NCBI GenBank assembly: GCA_030545055.2
Contig: CM061535.1
Location: forward strand, 45,818,915 to 45,882,914
Length of the DNA: 64,000 bases
Origin: Neoaliturus tenellus
Taxonomy: Eukaryota; Arthropoda; Insecta; Hemiptera; Cicadellidae
Direction of reading: 5' to 3'
Shown here: one piece after another, positions 1 through 11,130 of the stretch
How the letters are laid out: each line of letters begins with the position of its first letter
How positions within the stretch are numbered: position 1 is the first letter of the stretch
Position numbers and translations under genes: made by a program
Notes under the pieces: model-generated
What the model was told of the DNA's origin: nothing
Database searches by the model: none
The model's input: the letters and a program-made list of their open reading frames with translations, nothing else

Positions 1-140
1 GGAATGCATTTCTGTCTTGGTTAACCTTTTGAAGTGAGATTTGCGGCAGTGAACTCTACTATGTAAGACCTTTGATTTAATGTACATATCAAACTATGCT
101 TGCATTTAAGATTTCATCTGATTCCAGGTAGGCCGTCCCC
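1..140. repeat. diverged arm of the TACAGGGTGT inverted-repeat family
   Basis: The segment from about position 25 to 140 aligns by eye with 3,015-3,130, the right arm of the element at 2,391-3,268. Both contain a stretch reading roughly acctttgatttaatgtacat, then catatcaaactatgctt, then ttccaggtaggccgtccc, with substitutions. The copy is cut by the window edge on the left and by a C/G-run at 135-153 on the right, where the terminal ACACCCTGTA is missing. Confidence 0.5.
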
Positions 141-1276
141 CCCGGGGGAGGGGGGCATCCGTTAGACTAAGTCATGGAGCAGATAAGTAGGATAATGTCA
201 CCAGTGATGATGTGTGAACTTAGGTATTTTTAAATATTTTGTATAAAATTTATTAAAGGGGCTAAACTGTCACGCTGTATATTCGTAGTATTTTGAATGA
301 CAGCTGAAGGAGGGGAGAGCAGGAGTTCGAGGCTCGACTGGAAATGTGACAGTTTATGAGAACTCTGAGTTTCTCACAGGTCTTAAGCTCGTTAAAGTCT
401 GCCTAAAATAACCGAAGGTGGGTTGGAAGGCGAACGTGCCTTTCAACCTGCTCCTCGGGATTGTGGCGTTACATTCTTTGTAACAAAAAAGATACTTTTT
501 GAAAAAGTAAAAAAAATATATAGTATGATTTGTGGAGTGTCTTAACTCTTGAATTACCTAAGTTTGTAAGTTTCATTGTCAATGAACCAAAACTGGTTGG
601 CCTCTCTTTGTGACCTTGTCTTCAAATATTACGAGCATATTTCATTATTTATACTTTTAAATGCAACTATCTGCTTTCCAATTTACGATTAAAGAAACGT
701 AAAGAAAATAGAAGCAATTTAAAATAGTGCACAGCACGCTCTGTCCATCAGGGACGCTAATAGATTTGCATAAGGTTACTTACAGCACAGTACTGTATAT
801 GTTGGGTGTTTGTTTTATAGGGGAGATATTTTCAAATGGGTGCGATTAGAAATTTAACTCTGTTCGGCGTGACTCGGGGACCCGTCCCATGTAATCGAAT
901 TTGAAGCTGCCAAAACAACTACAGTATTTTAAACCGGGCTATATTAACCCCGAGAAAGAGATCTTTTGACATCGGCACAAGGGATAACAAGTCCTGAGTT
1001 CCCACAAAGCTTAAACTTGTTAAAACTGAGCCGGAACCAATAAAAAAGTCAGGCGGGAATCGTGGAGAGTTTTGGGGACCAATTATGGCCATTGTGCGGG
1101 TGTCGGGGTTCCGGGAAGGGGAGCAGCGCAGCGTTACTCGGCCAACTAACGCTCATAATTAGATAGCACGCTTGCTTCGGCTCAAACATGCCCGCCTCTC
1201 AATGGCTTAACATCTCCCAGCGTGGATACTCCGCTACCTGCCGGGCGAGGCGGTCGACGACCGACGGGGTTGTCGC
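141..1276. other. non-coding intron; possible regulatory block at 950-1,260
   Basis: No gene is recognised. Positions 180-950 are plain AT-rich DNA. About 950-1,260 is richer in GC and CpG and carries homeodomain-type motifs (AATTATGGCC near 1,082, ATAATTAG near 1,155). Such mixed blocks recur through the intron and are candidate cis-regulatory modules on composition alone. Confidence 0.25.
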
Positions 1277-1640
1277 CCCGACACCATAGCTGACACCATA
1301 AGCGACACCGTTGCGATACAATAGCTGACACCGTAGTACTGTACCACCATAGCTGACACCGTAGCGAGACCGTAGCCGACACCGTGGCAACGCCATCGAA
1401 ATACCGTAACAAACACCGTATTACCACCATAGCCGATACTATAAGCGACACCGTTGCGATACTATAGCGGACACCGTAACACCAGCATAGCTGATACCGT
1501 GGCAACGCCATCCGAAAATATAGCAACACCACAGCCGACACCATAGCTGACACCGTAGCGACACCACAGCCGACACCGTAGCGACGTCGTAGCAACACCG
1601 TAACACCATATCAACACCATTGCGACACCATAGAGATCGT
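1277..1640. repeat. minisatellite, ~12-bp unit GACACCGTAGCN
   Basis: Tandem imperfect repeats of 11-12 bp built on GACACCGTAGC or GACACCATAGC run from about 1,280 to 1,632. A higher-order duplication is visible: the string AAGCGACACCGTTGCGATAC occurs near 1,300 and again, almost identical, near 1,443. The unit has few stop codons, so long minus-strand open frames appear (for example 1,182-1,598). These read as Val/Ser/Ala/Thr monotony and are not taken as genes. Confidence 0.9.
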
Positions 1641-2390
1641 CTTCCCTTAAATCACGTCATCGCAACACATAATGCATTCGTTCACATCACCTTTGTTTCT
1701 TTCTACCGTTTTAGCCTAATTTTATATTTCATTATGCATGGTTCATCCCAGCAAAAGCCAAATATGTTTTGTTTTGTTTTATAATGTTTTTTATGTCCTG
1801 TACATATGCGTATATCCTGTATGCGTATATGTGCCATTTCTTAGAAAGTTTAATATGAAAGAACCATGTTCATATATTTTTAATTTAATTTGTTTATCAC
1901 TAGTTGGATGAACGGATCGAAGAGATCCGTTGTTATGTAGCCATTTTATGCATTAATAAAATAAGCAGCCCTAATTAAATTCCCCATAGGAAAAGCATTG
2001 TAGGCGTTTTTTTAGTTGTGCTTGAGTTGTTTGTTTTTACTTAACCAACATCTATTCGTCAGGCATAGAGTAAAGATTTTAAAACTATTTTTGTCGAACG
2101 TGATACTACTCGAAATACAATTTGTTATTTCTCAAATATATAAAAAAAAACGTACAAATGCAGTAATATACATGTACATCGCGATTATAAATCGTCTTTA
2201 TCTACAAAGTTAAAATGTAGCGAATTATCTGAGAGGCGAGTGAAAGAAAGCACTAGTTAGTTCCCTAGACTCTTTGTGTGCGAATGTGCAAATCAATAAT
2301 AATATCTTACTAAGGACTGAGCTTAAGTATTAAATTAAAAAAAGTTGTAAACGCTCTCGAATAATCTTACACTTTTTAATTGATTTAGCC
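1641..2390. other. AT-rich intron, nothing recognised
   Basis: Low-complexity T-rich sequence with short direct repeats (for example gcgtatat near 1,808 and 1,824). No coding, RNA or mobile-element signal was recognised. Confidence 0.4.
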
Positions 2391-3268
2391 TACAGGGTGT
2401 GCATAATGTCCCGCACGCGTTTAATATTTACTGAACGATAACATTTTAATCAATAGGATTTAGTACATCAACACAACACCTATTCCTCCTTCAAAAACAT
2501 ACTTTTTGAAGGAGCTATCAGTTTTCTGTCACATCATGGGGACAGAAGAAAATCTTAAACGTAAGCATATAGGTCAATATGTACATCAAATCAAAGGCCT
2601 CTAAGAATAGAGTACAATACTGCAAACCCGACCTGAAAAGGATGACTGAGTCAAACATTGCAGGCGGTCAAACTTCGCATTAAAATCATACAGAACGAAA
2701 AAAGCAAAAACTCCCGGTACACTCGACCTTTGAGGTCGGGTTTGTGGCAAATTGCTCGGAATGCAAAGCTCTTTAAAACGATGAATCATATGACGGCCAA
2801 TGCAGTTTCCCTGATAACTTCCACTAGGGACGTTAATAAAAGAAGACTTGGAAAAACTTCATTGTCCTACATCATATCATACATAATTTAAAAGGGCTTT
2901 GCATTCTAAGCAATTTGCCAAAAAAAAAAAAACTGTTCTCTTATTGCATTAACTGTTTTCAGCAATATGATTTTAAACAAAGTTTGACCGGTTGCAATTA
3001 ATTTTTGACTCGGTCATCCTTTTGAGGTCGTGTCTGCAGCATTGTTCTCTATTCTTAGATACCTTTAATTTGATTCACATATTGACCTATGCTTACATAT
3101 AATATTTCCTTCTGATTCCTGGTGGGACGTTCCCATGATATGACGGAAAAATTTAGTTCCTTCAAAAGTAGATTTTTAGGTGTAGTGTTGATGTACCAAA
3201 TCTTATTGGTTTGTCTGTTATCGTTCTGAAAATATTAAACCCGTGCGGGCCTTTATTTACACCCTGTA
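2391..3268. mobile_element. non-autonomous DNA transposon with long inverted arms (TACAGGGTGT ends)
   Basis: The left end TACAGGGTGT (2,391-2,400) is matched by ACACCCTGTA at 3,259-3,268. Similarity between the left part and the reverse complement of the right part continues inward for more than 250 bp: a cccgcacg..tttaatatt block, a gatgtaccaaatc-type block, and an ataggtcaatatgt-type block. Inside, a second pair (2,742-2,772 and 2,894-2,924, ttggcaaattgct..gaatgcaaagc) is also inverted. The ends fit TA|CAGGG...CCCTG|TA, so a TA target duplication is possible, as in Tc1/mariner-like elements. No transposase is encoded; the short open frames at 2,601-2,891 are repeat shadows. Superfamily is uncertain. 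Confidence 0.75.
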
Positions 3269-3700
3269 TGTGGGATGCTATATAGGATACTTGTCAGCAG
3301 TTGGACGGCGCGGCGGCGGCGGCGCGGCGATGCCTAGACCTTCAGTCTGACCGGCCGTTCAAGTCTCCCGGTCTCCCCTTGGAACTTTGTACACTGTGTT
3401 GTTGATTGTGTTCTGGTTACTTCATCGATAACATTATCGTCGCCACTTTTATTTTAGCTATACAATATTCTATGTATTAAATCTGTTATAACATGGACAG
3501 CAAATATCCTAACATAGTTCATAAGAATTAAAAATAATCAGTGATATTGGTAATTCAAATAAAGCGTTACCGCACAACTTGATGTAATCAGCTAGTATCA
3601 AAATAATAGAGCTAGTTAGAGGTAAACATCAAGCTAATATTTTCTTATCTTAAACTTAAATAAGCCATATTTATTTATAGATAAAATGTTTTTTTGGGAT
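3269..3700. other. intron with short CGG-rich block
   Basis: Positions about 3,300-3,380 are GC-rich with an imperfect (CGG)n run at 3,305-3,328, followed by AT-rich DNA. No gene is recognised. Confidence 0.3.
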
Positions 3701-3704
3701 TTTA

Positions 3705-4115
3705 TAAAGACTTATTTATTTTTTACTAACAGTTTCGATGGCACTGTGGCCATCTTCATCAGAGTTTGATAAATTTTTTTTAATGTTTGTAAACACCAAA
3801 TTTTTTACATTTTAAAACTAATACAACATACAACATAAAAAAATTAATAAAATAATAGTATAGAACCTGGCTCCTAATATTGAAGAAATCAATGTAATCT
3901 TATACAATATCTACCTTACTTTACACTTTTATTTTTATAAATATTTTTATAACTAATTTTTAATAGCTTATTTTATCACATTTTTATCCTATGTTGTATT
4001 AGTTTTAAAACGTAAAAAGTGTGGTTATGAACATTCAAATAAATTTAATCAAACTCTGATAAAGATGTCCACAGTGCCATCAAAACTGTTAGTTAGAAAA
4101 ACAAAATATAAATCA
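3705..4115. mobile_element. foldback/MITE-like inverted repeat
   Basis: Positions 3,728-3,770 and 4,048-4,090 are inverted copies matching at 40 of 43 positions (core GATGGCACTGTGGCCATCTT). A second inverted pair lies inside (about 3,807-3,830 and 3,990-4,013, core TTTTAAAACTAATACAACAT). The arms appear to extend outward to about 3,708 and 4,112 with more mismatches. The whole could fold into an imperfect hairpin of about 400 bp with an AT-rich centre. No coding capacity was seen and the ends are not sharply defined. Confidence 0.7.
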
Positions 4116-5085
4116 AACTATTAACTTCAGTTAATCGAAACATGTACAACATTAACTTTATACAATTTAACTGTTCACGTAATTTATAGTCTCCACTGAA
4201 ATAGATATATGAATAATATGATGAATATATGAAATAAATATTATCATAATCAATAAATAATATACTGTCATATAAATTCAGTCTCCTTTCTCTCCAGGAA
4301 TGTACTCTCACCTATTTAACGTTTTTATTGCGCCATACTCAAGAAAAAGCAGCAAAATGTACTATTTTGCTCCACAAATCTCTGTTCATTGAAAGATCAT
4401 TTATGTTTTCTGTCGTTTTTTATTTTTTAATCGCACTAAAATGTTCTGTATGTTTTCGTCTGCAAATCTAATAATTACAATATTTTGAATGCTCATATGC
4501 TTTGTATGCTGCGTATTATTAAACTAATTCACTTTTACTCTGTAGGTTAATTTGCCTTAAACTCTTGTACGTTGGAATTATATTTTAATTGTAAGTTTCC
4601 TCACAGTAAATATTTATTTACATATCCTTCCATGCTGATTGATGTTTCATTTTCATTACCTACTACGCACGATATCAAGCTTACCATATCGTTTGCCTTG
4701 GACAGTTCATGGTACATATTTATTAAAAAGATAAATCAACAACATTGTATATAAGCTGTGCAATTTGCGTGTGTTTATTATAAAAAATATAGCAATTGTT
4801 TCAAATAATGAATGAATAATGAAGTAAAAACACAACTCGCCACACCGGTAAGATTTAAACTAAAATATCATCTCCGCAGTTAGGATACACGAAAGAGTGT
4901 AATTTAATTCATTTAAGTCATTTAGAATAATGCAAAACTAATGTAAACAAGCAATATATCTATATAACGAATGGAAGAGGACAATGCCATGTGCCACTAT
5001 AAGTGAAACACAAAAAGCAGCATTCGAATATTTTTAGAAAAAATGCTGGAAATAAGTTGGTTTTTAGAAGTTGAGGGTTCGTCAG
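4116..5085. other. AT-rich intron, nothing recognised
   Basis: Strongly AT-rich sequence. The short open frames here have no recognisable similarity or exon signals. Confidence 0.4.
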
Positions 5086-5089
5086 TCGT

Positions 5090-5350
5090 GTGGAAAATTG
5101 TTTAAACAAACCTTTTTAGCGGTCGTCGCGCGCTGGTGATCCTCTTGTTCAAAAATTGCCAAACAGGATTATCCCGAGGCTTCGGAGAAAAGAAAACTGT
5201 AGTGATAGATGGGTGGGAAACAACAAAACTGGCTTACAAAGGGGAACAAGCTTAAATGGTTTACAGAATAGGCCGGGCATTGAGGCCTTTACACGACGGC
5301 TCACACTGTTGCGTCGATCCGTTGTCGGCGCTTCACATTTTTGCAGTTAC
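5090..5350. promoter_or_regulatory. candidate cis-regulatory block (weak)
   Basis: A block of balanced base composition with many CpGs sits between AT-rich flanks. A 67-codon plus-strand open frame covers 5,156-5,359 but shows no recognisable domain. The regulatory suggestion rests only on composition and on its position in a hedgehog intron. Confidence 0.2.
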
Positions 5351-5639
5351 GAGAGCTAATTTTTAAGTGGAAACAATTTAGATTTCAAACTTTATTGAAC
5401 ACTTTGATATATATTCTTGGTGTTGTATTGGCTACTAAAGTTGAAGGCAAAATCTCTCAAGCTTTGTTATGATAGTAAACGCCCCAGAAATTAAATGAAG
5501 TCTATATTTGTTTTCTATATACCTGTAGATGTATTTTTTAGTATAATTTCTGACGTGAATTTAAACATAGGCCATATAAGGTAAAACTAATGACTGATAA
5601 ATGGTATACGTATGCCCTAACTAAATGCTTTTCAATCTG

Positions 5640-6030
5640 TACTGGATGGAGTGGGAATGTGGATACTATGGATACTATATGGGCACTGTGCGTGCTTTGG
5701 ATGCTGTGTATAGTGTGGGCGCTATGGGTACTGTAAGTGCTGTGGGTGCTTTGGAGGCTGTGTATACTGTGGGTGCTGTGAGATATGGGTGCTGTGGGTG
5801 ATATGGGTAGGCCTACTGTAAGTGCTGTGGATGTTGTGTATACTGTGCTATGGGTGCTGTGGGTGATAAGGGTAGGCCTACTGTAAGTGCTGTGGGTGCT
5901 TTGGATGCTGTGTATAGGCTACTGTGGGTGCGGTGAGATATGGGTGCTGTGGGCGCTATGGGTAGGCCTACTGTAAGTACTGTGGGTGCTTTGGATGCTG
6001 TGTATATTGTGGTTGCTTACTGTGGGTGAA
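5640..6030. repeat. minisatellite, GTGGGTGCT-type with 64-89 bp higher-order unit
   Basis: Short T/G repeats (GTGCTGTGGGTGCTTTGGAT) form a higher-order array. The marker CTGTAAGT occurs at about 5,728, 5,816, 5,880 and 5,969, spaced about 88, 64 and 89 bp. Three array units carry the octamer TAGGCCTA (5,808, 5,873, 5,963). Confidence 0.85.
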
Positions 6031-6880
6031 GCAGCTACCTATACAGCCAACATATCCATCCTAGTGTTGGGGTGTGACGCTTGTAGTCTGTGGGCCATCT
6101 TGGGACAAGTTCGCCTTGTAGCAAGGAGGCCGGCCGACGCCGAAGTCACATTGTTCACATCACAACTCGAACGTACGACCACAGTTGCCGACAAAAGCAA
6201 CGAGAACTACAAGCAGTACAAACACCGACAACAACAAAATACCATCACTAACAGCAATAGGTATACTCAAACACCATTATCACCACTGAGTTAAACAACA
6301 AAACACACAATATAACAACATCAACAACAGTCACAAAACGTATAACAACATAAGCAATAGCAACACTTACACAAACACTAATCCGAACGCCAACCACAGT
6401 ATCTACTATATTATACAAACTCCTTTACCCACAAAACCTTGGCATGCTGCAATAGAGTCCATAACTCACTATTTAACTTTAAACGTTAGGTATATTTTTA
6501 TTCTTTATTAAAAGGTGTTTACTGTAGAGTGATAAAAAATAATTAAAATACCAACACAGCATATCACTGATGGCCTCAATACTGACAATAACACCGAAAT
6601 CGATTCAATCGCTTTCCAACACTAACAACTAATACTTATTTATACAGCATATATTATTTCAAGATGTTATCACTGGTACCAACACCACGTACCGACATTG
6701 ACTAATCAATAACTTCGATGTCCTAAATAGCAAAGCAATTGACCACAAGTAGCTATACGTCCAAATAAAATAATGTTATTGATGTAAATGAGCTATATAT
6801 AATTAATAACAGGGTCGTGTTACCTAACACTGGACGTGCACGAGCCATTAATCGATTTCAGGTGACTTCTTCAGCAGCCG
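6031..6880. other. CA/AAC-rich intron, nothing recognised
   Basis: The sequence is A/C-rich, with loose runs of aacaac and acaaca around 6,200-6,420, then AT-rich. The 102-codon frame at 5,986-6,294 begins inside the minisatellite and is not credible as a gene. Confidence 0.35.
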
Positions 6881-6884
6881 CGGC

Positions 6885-7130
6885 TAATCCTAATGGTGGG
6901 TCCGGGTATCTATATTGGTGTCGGTCGCGTCGCCGTCGCGCTCCACCGCGCAGACACTGACGCGAGATGACATCGCATTAGGCGATATCCGAGCCGCGAC
7001 ACTACACTGCCAAAATCCGTTAATGCCACGACCGACGGGCCGACGCGACGCGGCAGCGGCATTCCGCTCCGGCCTCCCCGCCCGACACCACAACACCACA
7101 CTTACAAACTGCCTTCAACTCACATCACGA
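6885..7130. promoter_or_regulatory. CpG-rich block, candidate regulatory module
   Basis: Dense CpG and GC within AT-rich surroundings. It contains GGCGATATCC and CCGTTAATGCC motifs of the kind bound by homeodomain factors. Overlapping open frames on both strands follow from the high GC. There is no coding evidence. Confidence 0.25.
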
Positions 7131-7629
7131 TAACACTGATCGCAAGAAATATTATTGCTCCCCCGTTCCTCTACTGATCACTTTTTCGAATGAAATACAC
7201 TTCAATTCTTTTATCTTGGTGAACAAATTTGATGAATGAAAATCGCATGTTTACAATCCCGGATGTAGAACATGAATGAAACGAAGCGTGACAATCTCAC
7301 AAACAATATCGAGCGGAAACGAGGAGAAAAAGTTTATTAATAGCCGGACCAAAGGTAAAACGAAAAGGTGCGCATAAATAAAGGCAGCAGAAGGGAGGGG
7401 TGGCGGTTGGTCGAGGGTCGGGCTGTCACCCTGTTGGCACACAAAGCGATAAAGTGTCCTCGGTCGATATTTGTAGTGACCAAACCACGGCCCACCCAGG
7501 GAGCTTTGAGGCGCCGCCGGCACCCTGTACCTGTACCACTTACAACCCCCGCTACGTCCCCCAACCTCTTGGATCTGACTGCCTTCTCATACATCCAATG
7601 ATATTTCTTCCATCCTACTGTTTATGACT

Positions 7630-8075
7630 AATGTGATACCTTATGACACCTCTTGGAACCCCATGATATTACCTTGAACCTCCTGACATCTGGAACCCCC
7701 TGAAATTTCCTGGAACCCCTGATATTTCGTGTAACCCAATGACACCTCCTGGAACACCCTGGTATCCCGTGAAACCCCCTGACACCTCCTAGAACCCTCT
7801 GATGTATCCTGGAACTCAATAATATTCCCTGGAACATCATGACATCTGGAACCCCCTAATATCCCCTGGAACCACCTTAAACCTTTTACACCCTGTACTG
7901 TTTATGACTAATGCGATATCCCTGGCACCTTCTGGAACAACCTGATATCCCCTGGAACCCCTTTATATTTCTTGTAGGCCCTACCCTATACCGTATATGA
8001 ATAATGCGATACCTCCCGACACCCCCTAGACCCCTTGAAGGCATCCCATTGCACCCCGTGCCACCCCTTGGTGAA
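7630..8075. repeat. minisatellite, ~22-bp CCCCTGATATC..CTGGAA unit
   Basis: Imperfect tandem repeats on the theme cctggaaccccctgatatcc run through the interval. A longer duplicated marker, ctgtttatgactaatgcgat, occurs near 7,618, 7,898 and, diverged, near 7,990. This suggests amplification of a larger block as well as the short unit. Confidence 0.85.
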
Positions 8076-10030
8076 TACGTACACTAGTGTTTATAAAAAA
8101 CATGTATTTAATAGTTTAATTAATGATTGAAGTACTGTAACTAAATTGAAATATAAAACCACATGAACTGCAGAAGTGCGATAACATGTTAGAGTGACAT
8201 TTATGATGGGTTTTAGTCCAGAAACATATCTGTCATTAGAGGATAGTCACATAGTAGTTGAGGAAAATTTAACAGTGCTCTTAATTAAATTTGTACAGTG
8301 ATTATATTGGAAATCCTGTAAGAAGTAGATTGAAGAAACTCTATCAAACTAATGAAACTCATAAAATATTTGAAAACCTGTCTAAAAATGTAAAATGTGA
8401 CAACCCAGCCACGTTCGTTTGTCGTAGGGGTGTTATGAATGGCTGTAAATAAAAAGGAAGAAGTGGGAAGTGTGGGGAGCGGAAATTGGCAGTAAAAGGT
8501 AGATGAGCAATGAGTGGCACATTTAACACCTTGCTAAATAATACAACCTGGCGCCAGCGACAGTCGGGGGGGGGGGGGGGGAGGGGGGAGGGCGGAAAAA
8601 AGGGCCTCTCTTGGGATGGGATTAGAAAATTAGCTATATTCGAAACACTAGTGAATTTATGGTTTGACTAATTTTCATTGCTGTTCAAAAAATTCATCTC
8701 AGTTTTTAAAATGAATTAAATTTCATCAATTTTTATTGATCACGAAAGACAATTTGTTGCCTTGTTTAGATGAAGCAAAATAATTAATTAATTAATTAAT
8801 AATTATGTGTGAACGGAAAATGTAATTTAGGTACCAGCAAAACAAACCTTTGTTTTATCAATTTAAAAAATAATATTGATAATTGAATAGACCTACATTT
8901 TATTGTTTTGTCTTCGGTGGTTTCTCTTGAGAAATTGAAAGGTCAAATTGTTAACTACATAAAATCAAACTGAAATATTTAAATCATGAAAATTGTACTA
9001 CAAGGTCAATTATATTCATCGAACAATCACCCTGAGACGGGGTCATCGTAGATCCCACAAACATGTAATAATTTCCATTACTCAATGTGTGTATTGCCAT
9101 TTTACAAATCGATGGGCCAATCATTGTAAAAACGTTTAAAAAAAGGGCATTTCACTAAATACCCAGCAATCCATGAAACTGAATCATCGGTTGACTGAAC
9201 GACTCATCCCAAGTGACAGTTTTCTTCTCAGAAGAGGGGCTCTAGATGTGGCGGATGGGCGTGTTGTTTTTAACACCTTGTTCATCGTGGGAAACGTGAG
9301 CCTGCATTAGTTTCTTTTTATTGGCCCACTCCAGTCTTCAAGAGGGTAAAACCTGGGTTCATTCATTGTTTTTTCCACGCCAAGTGGCGCCAGGGCGCTA
9401 GATATCTGGTTTCGGAATTTTGATGAAGATGATTCATACCTATTGGTTTGGGTGTGAATCTACCTTTCGTTTTGACAATAGTATTGTTCTGCACAGGTTG
9501 GGACTCATGTCCTAGAAAATTTTTCACTAATAGGCTAATTAGGCAATTTATCAAACAATTCCAGGAGGAATAAATACAGGTTAAATATAGTAAATGTTAA
9601 AACTATTGTGCGAGATTCATGCGCCCCTAGTAGTCCAACATTCATTTTATGGATATATTGGCTGCAGTTTAGGTTTCTAACCCCCGTCGCTAGAGGATTA
9701 TACAAAACTATGATTCAAGGATTGGCGGAGTTCTCATCCTTTATATACGGGGCAAAATTTGTTCGTTTTAAACAATACTCCATTCCATACATACAATATG
9801 ATAATACATAAATAGACGAAAAGTATGTTCATCCGGTGGACACTTGGACTTATATCACTATATTACCCCAAGCCCCACGTTTAATTTTAAATCTGAACCA
9901 TGTTAATACTAGGTGATAATTATTGAAAACCACGTGTTTCAAATATCAGTTCGTGGCTCAACTAAAAATATGTTAATAATTTTTTACACATTTCAATTTG
10001 ATTTATTTTTGTTATTATAGGTTATATGCA
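8076..10030. other. AT-rich intron with a 16-G run
   Basis: No gene is recognised. Positions 8,566-8,581 are an uninterrupted run of 16 G followed by GGGGGG and GGG tracts (to 8,596), able to form a G-quadruplex. Positions 8,780-8,805 are (ATTA)n. The remainder is AT-rich. Confidence 0.4.
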
Positions 10031-10047
10031 ATCTAATTATGATTTAG

Positions 10048-10154
10048 GAGTTTTTTTTAGTGGGTAAACCCGTTTTTTAGGGGAGCCCCACACTACAGGC
10101 TGGCCACCTGTGTGCGTAATGCATTTTTCCGCCTCTCCCTCAAAAAAAAAAAAA
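10048..10154 (+). mobile_element. short retroposed insertion with poly(A) tail and 13-bp target-site duplication
   Basis: A 107-bp insert ends in a run of about 13-14 A (10,142 to about 10,154) and is flanked by the identical 13-mer AATTATGATTTAG at 10,035-10,047 and 10,155-10,167. A poly(A) tail plus a long perfect duplication is the signature of LINE-driven retroposition. The body (GTGGGTAAACCCG, GGGAGCCCCACACTACAGGC) was not matched to a named family. No A or B box of a pol III promoter was seen, so it may be a 5'-truncated LINE tail or a SINE tail. Confidence 0.85.
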
Positions 10155-10569
10155 AATTATGATTTAGAACTTTAAATTACCTCATTGAGAACGATGCTTT
10201 TTTATATTGAATATCGAATATCTCATGAAATAAAATCATCTTATTTCAAATAACAATTAATAGAAAAATCAGTATAGGATTTTTATGCAGGTTGGTAGGA
10301 GCACAGCATTGGTTTTAAGGTCTCATATACCAATGAGCGAAATTCTGTAGAAGTATATATTTTTTCCTGTACTTATACTATTATACCGTAAATTATTATA
10401 CCGTACTACTTGCTTTGACAGGTTTAGGAATTGAAATTATGGAAAACAAGTACTTGATGATTACTTGTTCCAGAATTTGGTATATGTATATAGTAGGCCT
10501 ATTTGTTTGTTTAAGTGTATACAACTACAAGACCGAACTTCGACTTCGTGTATTTTGAAACTGCGGAAT

Positions 10570-11130
10570 TCATCGTAACGTAGTAAAATACAAAGCACTA
10601 TAGTGAGGACAGTATCGTGTATAGCAATATCTTGTAGAACATTGAAACTGCTCTACTGCTCCCTTGTGCGTCCGATACTTGAGTACTGCTCTGTAGTGTG
10701 GTCCCCTCATCAGATCACTATGAAGAAGGAACTTGAGAGAGTCCAAACTTGTTTTCTTCGCATGATTGGAGTGCGTCATGGTTTCAGGTTCAGGAAGGTT
10801 CCTGTGGACCAATTGGCTGACGCTCTTAACCTCCTCTCATTGTCTACCAGGAGAGATCGCCAACATACTTTATTTCTTTACAAGTTAATCAACAACTTCA
10901 TTGACTCTCCTTGAGGCAATATACTTCCGATGCTCACTCCGAACAAGGTCCGGAGATATCTTCTGGCGCAGATACCTGAGGACTAACTTACGAACTTACG
11001 AACTCAATTCTACACACGACCGTATACAGCGTCTTGGAAATGGGGTGTCGTCCATGGTGGATTTTTTCGCTCCTTCAGTCAGCGTCTTCAAAAGCAGTGT
11101 GAAGCGGCTCTCTCATCGTCTGTGATCAAT
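10570..11130 (+). pseudogene. non-LTR retrotransposon fragment (C-terminal reverse transcriptase region), frameshifted
   Basis: The plus-strand translation from about 10,630 gives LVRPILEYCSVVWSP, the motif downstream of the RT catalytic core in Jockey/CR1/RTE-type LINEs. It is followed by a LERVQ..FLR motif. The frame continues to 10,914, then similarity moves to another frame (10,901-11,125) ending in SMVDFFAPSVSVFK, the usual pol C-terminus of these elements. The frame change near 10,905 and the lack of endonuclease and RT catalytic motifs show a dead 5'-truncated copy. The 3' UTR may reach about 11,280. Confidence 0.85.

Noticed and set aside
1182..1598. 138-codon minus-strand frame
   Set aside because: It is the translation of the 12-bp minisatellite and carries no recognisable protein family.
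5986..6294. 102-codon frame starting with a hydrophobic stretch resembling a signal peptide
   Set aside because: The hydrophobic start is encoded by the T/G minisatellite, and the rest is A/C-rich low complexity.
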